Shown piece by piece: positions 1 through 9,575 of a stretch of DNA of 64,000 nucleotides. Made by a program: the position numbers and the translations under genes. The DNA is from Hirschia litorea. Lineage in GTDB: Bacteria > Pseudomonadota > Alphaproteobacteria > Caulobacterales > Hyphomonadaceae. The notes under the pieces are model-generated. The model had not been told where the DNA came from. It saw only the letters and a list, made by a program, of their open reading frames with translations, and searched no databases. The stretch covers positions 434,001 to 498,000 of the forward strand of contig NZ_JBHTBR010000002.1 in the NCBI RefSeq assembly GCF_042665075.1. The letters run 5' to 3'. How positions within the stretch are numbered: position 1 is the first letter of the stretch; the number at the start of each line of letters is the position of its first letter.

Positions 1-1462
1 TGCTTCTTACAAGCTTGGATGTTTTGATATCTTTACAAAAGGCAATCGCGCGTCGCATAGGGCCAGTATCTGTCATTAGGTCTTCAGATAAGCCAGTTTT
101 GTTTAAAGCTTTATAACAGCCAATAACTTTGGTTGCATCGTCTAGATTCAGTTCACTACCTTCTTGCCATGACTTTTGGAGGCCTTCAGAAATAGTGCCT
201 TCATCAACTGCGAGTACGATGACTTTGTAGTCTGTCAGAAGGTCATTTTCGACTGCCCATGAGAAACCGCGCGTGAAGAGCGTTTTGCCATAGAGGTTTT
301 CGTCATCCATGTCACAAAGTTCAACGGATGCGTCGCTAGCTTTTTCTTTTACACCTTCACCATAAACGCGCGGTGTCGCTGTCATATATAGGCGCTTATG
401 TCCACGAACATTGGATTGAGAGTGTACTTTAATAAAGTTAGATTCATCTTGATCTGGGAAAAGTGCACCAGTTGTTCTATGTGCCTCATCGCAAATGATG
501 AGGTCAAAATCATCCATATCGTGAAGAGATTGAGCGCGTGTAATTACATCAATCGAATGGTAGGTTGCAAATACAACCGTCATGCAATCTTTGTTGGCGT
601 ATTCTCTCACGCCATGAGCGAGTTTTTCAGGATTTGTCGTCGAAGGATAGGCGAGGTCAAAAGCGCCTATATCTGCCCCGTCATCACTGCCTTGGCGCTT
701 TCCAACTTGGCTATCTGAACAGACTGCAAAGGATTTTAGAGGAATGCCCGCATCATTTGTCCATTCGCGAACAGTTTGAGACATGAGAGATAGAGAAGGT
801 ACCATGAAGAGTACCTTCTTGCCTATTCCAGCAAGATCTTCAGCTATTTTCAGCCCCGTAAAGGTTTTACCCGTTCCACACGCCATAATCAGTTTGCCGC
901 GATCAGCTTCTTCTAATCCAGCGCGCACAGCCTCAAGCGCTTGTTCTTGGTGAGGGCGGAGCGTTTTCTTGTCTAAAAGCTGTACACGTTGGTCACGCAC
1001 AAAGCTTGACCAGTTGATGTTGCTTTCCTCTAGATCGGTAAGGCCTATTCTTAGTGTTTCAATTGCTTGTCCATTAAGAAGGGATTCTGCGTTTTGCCCC
1101 CAATTCCCACCTGTTGTATCAACGACAATTCGACGCCCGAAATGCGACGTACCGGATGCAGCGAAAAATGAATCTAGGTCTTTACGTTCAATGCGGCGGT
1201 CTTCACTATAAAATTTACACTGTATTGCACAAAATTTATCGCTTCCTGAAATTTTAGCGACAAGATCAATGCCAAGGTCTTTCTTGTTTAAACCTTGCGA
1301 TTCAGCCCAATCAGAAAACGTCCACACGTCATCGTAAAGAGATTTTTGCATTGCATCATGCTTGAAATAGACAAGAACGAGCTGCTCAAACTGGGTGCCT
1401 TTTGAACGTTCATCTGGAGAAGCTTCACGATAAGCGTTCAAGATTTGACTAAAACTTTGCAT
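1..1462 (-). CDS. Type ISP-like restriction nuclease-helicase, partial (C-terminus beyond window)
   Basis: The reading frame enters at the left edge and starts at the ATG at 1462-1460, giving about 487 visible residues. Residues 1-120 look like an Mrr-type PD-(D/E)xK nuclease: GIDLVA with D66, then IQCK with Q81 and K83. A superfamily 2 helicase core follows: Walker A ACGTGKT (K199), DEAH at 325-328 and the TATPR motif III, with the second RecA domain starting near the edge. This nuclease-then-helicase order is that of type ISP restriction-modification enzymes (LlaGI/LlaBIII), which continue into a coupler and an adenine methyltransferase on the same chain; that part is not in the window. A stand-alone type III or type I-like Res subunit with an Mrr domain is the alternative. 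No methyltransferase or specificity gene lies on the visible side. Confidence 0.75.
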   Translation of the reverse strand, partial: MQSFSQILNAYREASPDERSKGTQFEQLVLVYFKHDAMQKSLYDDVWTFSDWAESQGLNKKDLGIDLVAKISGSDKFCAIQCKFYSEDRRIERKDLDSFFAASGTSHFGRRIVVDTTGGNWGQNAESLLNGQAIETLRIGLTDLEESNINWSSFVRDQRVQLLDKKTLRPHQEQALEAVRAGLEEADRGKLIMACGTGKTFTGLKIAEDLAGIGKKVLFMVPSLSLMSQTVREWTNDAGIPLKSFAVCSDSQVGKRQGSDDGADIGAFDLAYPSTTNPEKLAHGVREYANKDCMTVVFATYHSIDVITRAQSLHDMDDFDLIICDEAHRTTGALFPDQDESNFIKVHSQSNVRGHKRLYMTATPRVYGEGVKEKASDASVELCDMDDENLYGKTLFTRGFSWAVENDLLTDYKVIVLAVDEGTISEGLQKSWQEGSELNLDDATKVIGCYKALNKTGLSEDLMTDTGPMRRAIAFCKDIKTSKLVRS

Positions 1463-2526
1463 TAGACGCGCCCCCACTTAGAATCGTTTTTTACTGCAAT
1501 CCAATCAGTAGATGATCATGGGGCAGGCTGTAAATCTCAACATTTAGGAAAGCTGTAACAACGCCTCCATGAACTGAGGTTTATCGTCATTCTCTCAACT
1601 CAAAAGGGAGGGCGAGGCAGATTCGTTGGAGAAATTGCACAGGGACCGGCGAGGGGACTTTTTTGTGTAACGTCGCGAAATTACGGTTTAGGTCAATTTA
1701 AACTTAATAAGAGTAAAGCTTACGGTCGTTTAGTCCCTGAAGGACAGACTTTATCTATAATGGTATAGAATGCGCTCCTACAAAAAACACGACGACCTTT
1801 ATCCCTAATACCAGCGGGTAATTGGCATTATTTACACCTTGATAGAATATTTGCCATGCCTTCTAAGCGTAGTTGGGACAGAGAGACAGTTACACCTTAC
1901 AACTATAAAAATATTGCCTAAATGACTTAGGTTAGCTTTAGCCTCTTCACGCTTATCTAGCAAACAGATGTCTATCACTTTTTGTCTCGTCAGTATGCCT
2001 AAGTACATTCCTACGGGCTATGAACTGATCCCCCTTTAATCATTAAAGAATGCACTGTTGAGGTCAGTAATGTTCTTGGAGGAAAATGCTATCGACGTCC
2101 GCAATTAGTATGGAGATATGTTAAATAAATCGGGGTGAGCTTAGCATCTAGGCTATAGAAATAAACATTGTTTGCATGTCCAGCATTAAACTTTAGAAGA
2201 CTGAGAAACGGTCGAAATTTGAACCATTGGGATAGCTGATTTAAAACTTAGGAGTTAGACAAATTGCTTTCTATGCGGTGATAAATTATAGTGAATTTGA
2301 AATTTTTTTCCGAAAAAGTGTCATCGAACCAACGTGTTAGGTGGGAATTGTTGGCATTATTGTTGGTGATCGAAGCCAATTATTTCCTAAGTCACTGATT
2401 TTATTTGAAAGAAAAATCTCAAAACTGGTCCGCCCTCGGCACCATCACGTTGTTTGAAATTATCCGTTATTATTTGAGCGGAAATTTTTTCAGAAAATTA
2501 ACAGAGCTGTCTCAAAATAAGGGCAG
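1463..2526. other. Gene-poor stretch, about 1.06 kb
   Basis: No reading frame of convincing length or codon use is present on either strand, and no tRNA-like cloverleaf or repeat array is seen. The sequence is AT-rich with several A/T runs. It lies between the start of the nuclease-helicase gene and the end of the export operon, so it should hold the promoter of the former. It may be decayed DNA next to a mobile restriction locus, but no transposase remnant could be identified. Confidence 0.5.
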
Positions 2527-3918
2527 CTATGTGCTGCCTCCACCCAATGCTAGATATAGCGCTATCCGAGCATCGATTAATTGACGCTTTACGGACAAAA
2601 GAGCTTGGTCCGATTGAAAACTACGCTGACGGAAAGTTAGAACATCTAAAAGTTCAAAATCTCCGGCTTTGTACTGTATTTCAGCAAGGCGGAGTGTTTC
2701 GCGAGACGCTTCAGAGGCTTTAAGTACGTATTCATAGCGTTCATCCAAGAGCTTGATTGTATCTAGTGCATTTTCCACATCTGCAAATGCATCTAAAACA
2801 ACTTGTCCATATGAGCGGACAGCCTGGCGACTAGTTGCTTGTGCCGCTTCTATCCTCGCATTGGTTAGGCCACCATCAAATAATGTATCGGCTAGGCGTG
2901 CCCCAATTGATAATGCTAAATCTGCGGGATTGAGGATATCTCCTAAGTTATCGACGGAGGACGCCAAATCACTATTTATGCGGAGTGTAGGCCATTTACT
3001 TGAAACGGTACTAGATTCATTGGCGAATGCTGCTCGGACATTATATTCGGCGCTCAAAACATCTGGACGTCGACGGAGGAGGTCCGCTGGCTGCCCAGCA
3101 GCAATAGAGGTTGAAACTTTAGGGAAATTGTCAGAGATTTGAAGTGTTGCATCGGGGTAGCGACCTAACAATACTTCCAGTGCGCGAACAGCTGTACGTA
3201 CATCTGCTTCTGCTACAGCAAGATTATCTTGGGCATTGGCAACATCTGACTGAGCTAACACTTGTTCTCTATGATTAGCATTTCCAAATTCAAAACGTAC
3301 ATTGACAATCCTCAGCGTTTCCAACTGTGCATCCAATGTGGCTTTTGATAAATCTCTTCTGTTTTTTGCTTCGACTAAATTGGTGTAAGCGCGGATAACG
3401 CTGGCTGTAAGAGATTGCTTTGCGCTGTTATATACCGACTTCACACCTTCAAGGTCGTATTCTGCACTCGTAATATTATCGCGAATTTGACCCCATAAAT
3501 CTATTTCCCAACTTGCGTTTAAACCTGCAGAATACGTCTCTCCCAAATTAATATCATCCAACGCCGTACGACCGGTCGAGGAAAGGGTTGATGAAAGAGT
3601 TGGTAGTCTTGATGCGCCAGACTGTTTTAGCAAAGCTTGTGACCGGGCTATATTCTCTGCGCTGACTTTCAATGAGTGATTGTTTTCAAGTGCTTCTTGA
3701 ATAAGCTCTTTTAGTTCTAAGTCATCAATAATTGACGCCCAGTTGTCTGCAATTTCCGCGTTAATTTGCGGTCCAAAAGCCCAGTTTGCGGGTGCGTTTA
3801 ATAAATTTAATTCGCTCTGAATTTGCTGTGTCGAAATTGCTGTATTTGCGCTGGTAGCGCATCCAGAGATGGCCAGTATAGAGACGCTGAGAAGTGCTTT
3901 GGTTGAAAATTTAGTCAT
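2527..3918 (-). CDS. TolC-family outer membrane efflux lipoprotein (NodT-like)
   Basis: Outer-membrane channel component of the tripartite exporter encoded just upstream. The start is placed at the ATG at 3918, which overlaps the stop of the permease gene by 8 bases; a frame-open upstream codon would add five residues. The N-terminus is a lipoprotein signal with lipobox AISGC. The body has the two-fold OEP repeat of TolC-type channels, with long alpha-helical stretches and a RRRPDVL-type motif near the middle that is characteristic of NodT-family members. The length of 463 residues is normal. Its place as last gene of a MacA-MacB-like operon indicates that it completes that pump, although NodT proteins are also paired with RND pumps. 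Confidence 0.9.
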   Translation of the reverse strand: MTKFSTKALLSVSILAISGCATSANTAISTQQIQSELNLLNAPANWAFGPQINAEIADNWASIIDDLELKELIQEALENNHSLKVSAENIARSQALLKQSGASRLPTLSSTLSSTGRTALDDINLGETYSAGLNASWEIDLWGQIRDNITSAEYDLEGVKSVYNSAKQSLTASVIRAYTNLVEAKNRRDLSKATLDAQLETLRIVNVRFEFGNANHREQVLAQSDVANAQDNLAVAEADVRTAVRALEVLLGRYPDATLQISDNFPKVSTSIAAGQPADLLRRRPDVLSAEYNVRAAFANESSTVSSKWPTLRINSDLASSVDNLGDILNPADLALSIGARLADTLFDGGLTNARIEAAQATSRQAVRSYGQVVLDAFADVENALDTIKLLDERYEYVLKASEASRETLRLAEIQYKAGDFELLDVLTFRQRSFQSDQALLSVKRQLIDARIALYLALGGGST

Positions 3919-5140
3919 GCCGTAGAGCCTCAATAGGGTTTAGTTGTGCAGCGCGTCGGGCAGGAAAAAAGCCAAAGAACAATCCAATAAAAACAGATGC
4001 TCCGATAGCTATTATTGCAATAGGAACGGAGATATTCACTGGAAAGTCCCCCAATTTAGCAGCTAACTCTGCCGCACCCACACCAAGAGCAGAGCCGATT
4101 AATCCGCCGATTAGGCATAGCGCAATTGCTTCAATAAGGAACTGTCCAAGTATATCAACTTTTCGTGCGCCAATCGCCATTCTTAGTCCGATTTCTCTGG
4201 TGCGTTCGGTCACCGAGACGAGCATGATATTCATAACGCCAACACCGCCAACTATAAGAGACACAGCGGCGGTGAATGCGAGAAGGACTCCAAAAGTTGC
4301 TTGAGTGCTAGATCTTGCCCGTATAAAATCTGCAATATTAAATACTCTGAAATCATCTTCCGCCCCGGGACGGATATGTCTTAAGTCTCTTAATTTTTCT
4401 TCTATTAATTCTTGAACTTCTGTCATGTCGTAACCTTCTCTGACAGAAACTTCGATAGAGCTGACATCTTTAGCAACGGTGGGGTGAGAACCTAAAATTC
4501 TATTGCGTGCAGTTGTAATAGGGATGATGACGACATCGTCGCGGTCTCTACCAAAATTTGATGTTCCCTTGCTTTCCAAAACACCTATAATTTCGATTGG
4601 CACATTATTCACTCGTATTCGTTGGCCGATCGGGTTTGTTCCATTAAATAGGTTTTCTACAATAGTTTTTCCGATGACAGCATAAGCTGCACCAGCAGTC
4701 TGCTCGCGTTCATCGAAAAGGCGACCTTCAACAGCTTTAAGGGATTGTGAAACGAAGTAATCAGTATTTACACCTTCGAGGCTTGTAACCCAGTTCATTT
4801 CACCAGCGACAACAGTTACACTACCGTTATTGCGTGCAGACACCGCGAGTGCATAGGGTTCATTCTTAAGCTCTTCTATTTCGTTTTCACTAAGGGGAGT
4901 ACGGCTGGCTGCACCTGAAGAGCGACCACCGCGCATTGAAGAGCCTGGTCTAATAGTTAAGTTATTTGCACCTAGTGAAGAGATTTGAGCATCAACTTGG
5001 TTTGCAGCGCCTTCACTAATAGCCATCATGGCCATTACAGATGCGACTCCTATCATGATACCAAACATTGTGAGGAAACTACGCAATGGGTTTGCAGCTA
5101 ACGCTTCAAGAGCAGATTGTAGTGCGACGCCAAGTTTCAT
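3911..5140 (-). CDS. MacB-type ABC transporter permease
   Basis: Inner-membrane permease of a MacB/LolCE-type (type VII) ABC transporter that works as a mechanotransmitter rather than a classical channel. The 409 residues give one N-terminal membrane helix (about 18-42), a large periplasmic MacB_PCD domain (about 45-270) and a C-terminal FtsX domain with three helices. The FtsX domain carries the conserved ERTREIGLRMAIGA segment and the terminal PARRAAQLNPIEALR signature. In E. coli the ATPase and the permease are one chain; here they are two, the start overlapping the ATPase stop in an ATGA. The substrate (macrolide, peptide, siderophore or lipid) cannot be read from the sequence. Confidence 0.93.
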   Translation of the reverse strand: MKLGVALQSALEALAANPLRSFLTMFGIMIGVASVMAMMAISEGAANQVDAQISSLGANNLTIRPGSSMRGGRSSGAASRTPLSENEIEELKNEPYALAVSARNNGSVTVVAGEMNWVTSLEGVNTDYFVSQSLKAVEGRLFDEREQTAGAAYAVIGKTIVENLFNGTNPIGQRIRVNNVPIEIIGVLESKGTSNFGRDRDDVVIIPITTARNRILGSHPTVAKDVSSIEVSVREGYDMTEVQELIEEKLRDLRHIRPGAEDDFRVFNIADFIRARSSTQATFGVLLAFTAAVSLIVGGVGVMNIMLVSVTERTREIGLRMAIGARKVDILGQFLIEAIALCLIGGLIGSALGVGAAELAAKLGDFPVNISVPIAIIAIGASVFIGLFFGFFPARRAAQLNPIEALRHD

Positions 5141-5835
5141 GCCTGCCTCCGTGTATCACGTTCGATTTCTCCGTCCCGAAAATCAATCTGTCGATCAGCA
5201 TAGTCCGCGACGTCTTGTTCGTGCGTTACAAGAACGACAGTGATACCTTGCGTACGTAGTCCTACGAGCAATTGCATGATCTCAACTGAGGTTTTGGTAT
5301 CAAGTGCGCCTGTAGGTTCATCGGCGAGAATAATCTTAGGCGACCCAGCCAATGCCCGTGCGATTGCAACACGTTGTTGCTGGCCACCGGAAAGTTGCAT
5401 TGGTCTGTGATCTAAACGATCATCCAACCCAACCATTTCAAGACATTCTTTGGCGCGAGCATCAATATCTGCAACGGGGGTACGTGCATACCGAAGTGGT
5501 AATTTAACGTTTGTCAGGGCGGATGCGCGACCTAACAGATTAAATTGCTGGAATACAAAGCCTATCGTTTCATTACGTATATCGGCTAATTGGTCAGCTT
5601 TTAAAGCAGCTAACTCTCTACCGTTTATAAATAAACTACCTGATGTTGGGACATCGAGTGCACCGATTAAGTTCATTAAAGTGGATTTTCCAGAACCAGA
5701 AGGGCCCATAATCGCGGTCATTTCACCAGCACGGAATTCAACATCCACGCCCCTTAGTGCATGAACTTCTTGTGTGCCCATAACATAGGTTTTAGTCAGT
5801 TTCTTGCACTGGATGAGTGGTTCAATTTTGGTCAT
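5137..5835 (-). CDS. MacB-type ABC transporter ATP-binding protein
   Basis: Cytoplasmic ATPase that drives the adjacent permease. All nucleotide-binding motifs are present: Walker A GPSGSGKST near residue 44, Q-loop in FVFQQFNLL, signature LSGGQQQRVAIARAL, Walker B IILADEPTGALD, and the H-loop VTHEQ. The length of 232 residues is that of the LolD/MacB ATPase family. It is translationally coupled to the permease (4-base overlap) and begins 3 bases after the adaptor gene stop, so all four genes from 7305 to 2527 form one operon. Confidence 0.95.
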   Translation of the reverse strand: MTKIEPLIQCKKLTKTYVMGTQEVHALRGVDVEFRAGEMTAIMGPSGSGKSTLMNLIGALDVPTSGSLFINGRELAALKADQLADIRNETIGFVFQQFNLLGRASALTNVKLPLRYARTPVADIDARAKECLEMVGLDDRLDHRPMQLSGGQQQRVAIARALAGSPKIILADEPTGALDTKTSVEIMQLLVGLRTQGITVVLVTHEQDVADYADRQIDFRDGEIERDTRRQA

Positions 5836-5838
5836 GAA

Positions 5839-7305
5839 TTATTTTTCTGACGTGCGGACGGTTAATCTAGAGATAAATTCGTCCCCAATATCGGCCCCGC
5901 GTAGAACTTCTACATATTTGCCGTCAGATAACCCAATTAAGATTTTGGACTTTTGAAGACTGGTATTATCTGCAAGCTGATATAGCTCGACCATTTTCTG
6001 GTCAGACCGTGCGTTCTGGTTATCTTTAAAGCTTTTATATTCTTCATCACTGAGTTCAGATTTTAATATATTATCTATCTTTGCTTGCATTTGCTGGCGC
6101 ATAGCATTGCGGTCATTGCCAGGCCCTGGTCCTCGATTTGATGCAGATTGTCTTGCCTGTTCAAACTCAGCACCAATTAATTGGGCTATTTTGTCCTTTC
6201 GTGAAGAGCTAATCTCCAAGCTATTGATCAATTGCGTTGCTGGGTTATTGCCTTCTTTTCTAGGCCGGGAGTCAGATGCATCAAGAACCTCAGGGCCATT
6301 TGTAGGTGGACGGAAACGGGTTGTCGTTTCTGCTAGGCGGAGAACATTTTCGCGTTTTTCCGCTGTAATCTCAACATTGGCAGTCATTCCAGGTAAAAGA
6401 ATGTTCTTTGGATTCTTAGCGGCAATCACAACAGTATAAGTGACCACGTTTTGCAGCGTTTCAGACGCAAGCCTTACTTGTTCCACAACCCCTTCAAAAG
6501 TGCGGTCTGGATAGGCGTCGACCTTAAAGGTTACAGGGTCACCAGCATCAATTCCACCGATATCACCCTCAACGACGGCGGCATCTATTCGTATGTCACT
6601 TAGATCATTTGCTATTTGGAAAAGGACAGGTGCGGAAAAAGAGGCAGCAACCGTTTGTCCAACATCTACGCTTCTCTCGATAACAACACCATTTATTGGA
6701 GATCTGATTATACAGCGCTCAAGGTCCAGTTCTGCAGACTGTAAGCTTGCAAGACGTTGTGATAAAGCTGCACGTGAAGAGGTAAGCTGTGCCTTTGCGA
6801 CGGCGAGGTCAGCCTTTGCCACATTTAGTTGGCGTTCAGTATCTTCGAGCGTCGAAAGTGCGATTGCATTTTCTTTATAAAGTTCTGTCTGTCGGTCGAA
6901 GTCTTTTTCATATTTTTGTAAATTTGCGACTGCCCGATCTATGGATGCTTGTTGCACTTGTAAATTTGCTCGTGCACTATCTACGTCAGCTTGTGCAGAT
7001 GCGACACGGGATTCAAACGTTTGCGGATCTATCTTCGCAATGATTTGGTTCTCAGTTACTTCACTATTGAAATCTACAAGAAGTTCGATGATTAGCCCGG
7101 AAACCTGAGACCCAACTTCCACGGTAGTGAGGGCACGTACAGCACCGGAAGCGGCCACCAATCGTGCGACATCACCACTTTCAACCTTAGCAGTTTCAAT
7201 TTGATATTTAGATTGGTCTATAGACGCGGTTCCACGTGAAAATAAGATCGACGCTGCAATGATGGCACTAATACCAACACCAATATACAGAACGCGTTTT
7301 TGCAT
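5839..7305 (-). CDS. MacA/HlyD-type periplasmic adaptor protein
   Basis: Membrane-fusion protein linking the ABC permease to the TolC channel. The ATG at 7305 is chosen because a GAGG stands seven bases before it; an in-frame TTG sits one codon upstream. An N-terminal membrane anchor (about 5-22) precedes the barrel-sandwich half, a coiled-coil hairpin (about 90-205), the second half motif IIRSPINGVVIER, and a beta-barrel. At 488 residues it is about 115 longer than E. coli MacA. The excess is a hydrophilic, helical insertion from about residue 335 to 445, rich in Arg, Gln, Asn and Lys, placed before the membrane-proximal segment that ends in KYVEVLRG. The role of the insertion is unknown. 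Confidence 0.92.
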   Translation of the reverse strand: MQKRVLYIGVGISAIIAASILFSRGTASIDQSKYQIETAKVESGDVARLVAASGAVRALTTVEVGSQVSGLIIELLVDFNSEVTENQIIAKIDPQTFESRVASAQADVDSARANLQVQQASIDRAVANLQKYEKDFDRQTELYKENAIALSTLEDTERQLNVAKADLAVAKAQLTSSRAALSQRLASLQSAELDLERCIIRSPINGVVIERSVDVGQTVAASFSAPVLFQIANDLSDIRIDAAVVEGDIGGIDAGDPVTFKVDAYPDRTFEGVVEQVRLASETLQNVVTYTVVIAAKNPKNILLPGMTANVEITAEKRENVLRLAETTTRFRPPTNGPEVLDASDSRPRKEGNNPATQLINSLEISSSRKDKIAQLIGAEFEQARQSASNRGPGPGNDRNAMRQQMQAKIDNILKSELSDEEYKSFKDNQNARSDQKMVELYQLADNTSLQKSKILIGLSDGKYVEVLRGADIGDEFISRLTVRTSEK

Positions 7306-7430
7306 CAAAAAACCTCAAGAATTTAGTTCGACTAATAAGATCAAACTGTAAATATTGTCGCCATGTAAGGTGCGATCTTGAGTTATACGGTCAGGACAAA
7401 GAAGATCCGTCGCTTTTAATGATTCTTTTC

Positions 7431-7490
7431 TAAGAAAATCAAAAATGCCGAACTGTGCTCTAAGTCGAAAATTAGATTACAGTCCGGCAT
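7431..7490 (-). terminator. Rho-independent terminator after the TonB receptor gene
   Basis: On the minus strand a 12-base-pair stem (7445-7456 with 7479-7490, one G-U pair) is stacked on an inner 5-base-pair stem (TCTAA/TTAGA), and is followed by a T-rich tract over 7444-7431. It begins 11 bases after the TonB receptor stop, so it most likely ends the DUF389-DUF2946-TonB receptor transcript. Confidence 0.75.
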
Positions 7491-7500
7491 ATTAATAATA

Positions 7501-9507
7501 TTAGAAACGAGCGCGTATGCTTCCAAATACGGCGCGTCGCTCTATTGGCGTGTAAATTCTAGAGGAGGCATCCGCGCTTATAGTGGCGCTTACATCTCCA
7601 ACAGCTCTTTCATCCGTCAAATTTCGAGCGTCGATTACAAAATCAATACTGTCGGACACTCGTATGCTCGCTGTTAAGCCTAGGAGTACATATCCATCGA
7701 GTTGTTTGGTGTTTGTGTAGTCCGCATATGGACCTTCAGGGATCCATTCTAGACTTGGCGCAACATTGAATCTGTTTGACCCAACCTGTAGTTCCGCCCG
7801 ATACACGTGCTCAGGTATGACTGGCAATGTATTATCGCCATATTGGCTATCATCTTCAAATTTAAAATCAGAATATTGATAGATTTGGCGTAATTTTAGC
7901 CATTCACTCAATTGCAAAGAGAGGCCTGCCTCTAAGCCTTGGTGAATGGTATCATTAGCATTGAAAGTTGAGGCCGGAGTATCTGGATCAATATTGAATT
8001 GGAGAATTTCATTATCAATTTCAGAGCGGTAGAGGGAAATGTCCCATTCTGCAATACCTAAACTACCTCTTGAGCCGGTTTCCAAAGTCCATGCGGTTTG
8101 CTCTTCAATAGGGACGAATGAAGCTATTTGAGCAAGTTCTATAAAACCTGGAAATTCAGCGGATTTACTGTAATTAGCATATAGCTGAATGGTATTGTCG
8201 ACAGTGTATAAGACACCGAGTTTTGGTGAAAAGGCATCAAAATCAGCTTTTCCGGTAGCATCTACTGGGCCGCCCATAAAGCTGTTGAATTTAGTATGCT
8301 GTTCACGCTCTCCATTAGCGTATATCCCGCCACCGATAAGGGTTAGTTGATTTGTTGGTTTGAATCGGACTTCACCATAGATGTTGGCGGTATAAGCATT
8401 TTGATCTGCATCAAATGTAAGGTCTCCACTTGTGCCGTTATTGTTTACAAAGCGTTTGGATTCGATGTCACCAAAACGGGCTTCTCCTCCAAGTGATACT
8501 TCCCATTTTTTACCTATCCAGTTCCAACGCGTGAAGATGCCTTGGTCTATCGAGTCATAGTTAACTACTTGAAAAATTGGATGAAATAAGGATTTGTCAT
8601 TGTAGAAAAGACCAACTTTTAGTTCACTTTCCCCAAGGTTAAAAAGTGTTTGGTTTTGAATGCGTACCGAATCTATATCGCGAGCTTGGTCATTGAAAAA
8701 ATTACCAGTTTTAGGCTCGGTAAGTGCTATTTCCTCGGTCAGAGCGCCGGGAAGTTCTTGGTCTATCTGATTTATACTTGCATAGAAACGCGATGTGATA
8801 TTGTTCGATATTGCGTATCCGATATTACCGTGGAACCGGACTGATTGTCTGCTGGCATGCTCACGGTCTCCGTCAGATGTGTCTGCGCTTAGTGCTCCCC
8901 ATGCGTCTAGTTTGTCTCTGCTTGTGCCTCCTGATATGAGTCCTCGAGCGGTGTTAAAACTTCCTACATCAGCGCGCAGATAAACGCCTTGAGCAGTCTT
9001 TCCTGTCGGGGTGACACCATTGATCGCACCACCTAAAGTCCCCGATCCAAAACGCAAAGCATTCGAGCCACGGTAAACTTCTAAGTGATCAAAGAAAATG
9101 GGTTCTAGTTCTTGGAAATCACCATTGTCATCAGCAAGGTTTATAGGAGCACCGTCCTGAAGGAGGGTGAGACCACGCATGTGAAACCCTCGACTAATTC
9201 CTGATCCACGAATTGAAATTCGAACTTCTTGGCCATAACGCGGCTGAGTATAAACACCGGGTGAAAAAGCAAGTGTATCTCTAAGCGAAACGAGAAAACG
9301 GTTTGCATATTCTTCGTGGGATACAATATCTGCTCCACCAGGTGTTTTAGCGACCAGCGCTTCTGCAGCTTGAGTTGATGCTAGTGAAGTTACAATAATA
9401 GTATCTTCTACGCGTTTGTCCTCGTCGGCATAAGCTGCGGACATAGACGTTAGGGCGCAGGTAAGGGCGAACAAGCTCACGGTTGAGCCGTTTTTTAAAT
9501 TCAACAT
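7501..9507 (-). CDS. TonB-dependent outer membrane receptor (FecA-like)
   Basis: Outer-membrane beta-barrel for TonB-energised uptake of an iron chelate or another scarce ligand. The start is taken at the ATG at 9507, which gives a clean signal peptide ending near AYADED; a TTG 45 bases upstream is also open. The plug domain follows, with DTLAFSPGV, ISIRGSG, MRGLTLLQDG and EVYRGSNALRFGSGTLGGAIN-type segments, then a barrel to residue 668 that ends in aromatic GSIRARF, typical of a terminal beta-strand. It is most like Fe(3+)-dicitrate (FecA)-type receptors, but no FecIR regulators are present and there is no N-terminal signalling domain. The link to the upstream DUF2946-like gene, a family often near metal-uptake receptors, suggests a metal ligand; that is inference. 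Confidence 0.9.
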   Translation of the reverse strand: MLNLKNGSTVSLFALTCALTSMSAAYADEDKRVEDTIIVTSLASTQAAEALVAKTPGGADIVSHEEYANRFLVSLRDTLAFSPGVYTQPRYGQEVRISIRGSGISRGFHMRGLTLLQDGAPINLADDNGDFQELEPIFFDHLEVYRGSNALRFGSGTLGGAINGVTPTGKTAQGVYLRADVGSFNTARGLISGGTSRDKLDAWGALSADTSDGDREHASRQSVRFHGNIGYAISNNITSRFYASINQIDQELPGALTEEIALTEPKTGNFFNDQARDIDSVRIQNQTLFNLGESELKVGLFYNDKSLFHPIFQVVNYDSIDQGIFTRWNWIGKKWEVSLGGEARFGDIESKRFVNNNGTSGDLTFDADQNAYTANIYGEVRFKPTNQLTLIGGGIYANGEREQHTKFNSFMGGPVDATGKADFDAFSPKLGVLYTVDNTIQLYANYSKSAEFPGFIELAQIASFVPIEEQTAWTLETGSRGSLGIAEWDISLYRSEIDNEILQFNIDPDTPASTFNANDTIHQGLEAGLSLQLSEWLKLRQIYQYSDFKFEDDSQYGDNTLPVIPEHVYRAELQVGSNRFNVAPSLEWIPEGPYADYTNTKQLDGYVLLGLTASIRVSDSIDFVIDARNLTDERAVGDVSATISADASSRIYTPIERRAVFGSIRARF

Positions 9508-9575
9508 GTTGTATAATATTCTCTCTAATGCACCGAAATAAATGCGGTGCAACCTGATTTTAAAATGAGTGAGGA

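Noticed and set aside
398..1211. Three plus-strand frames of 73-106 residues
   Set aside because: They are antisense to the nuclease-helicase gene, whose motifs are unmistakable on the minus strand.
2022..2110. A GAACTGATCCCC stretch followed by GGAGG and an ATG, suggesting an insertion-sequence end with the start of a transposase
   Set aside because: The frame after the ATG stops after 12 codons, no partner inverted repeat was found, and no transposase residues can be read nearby.
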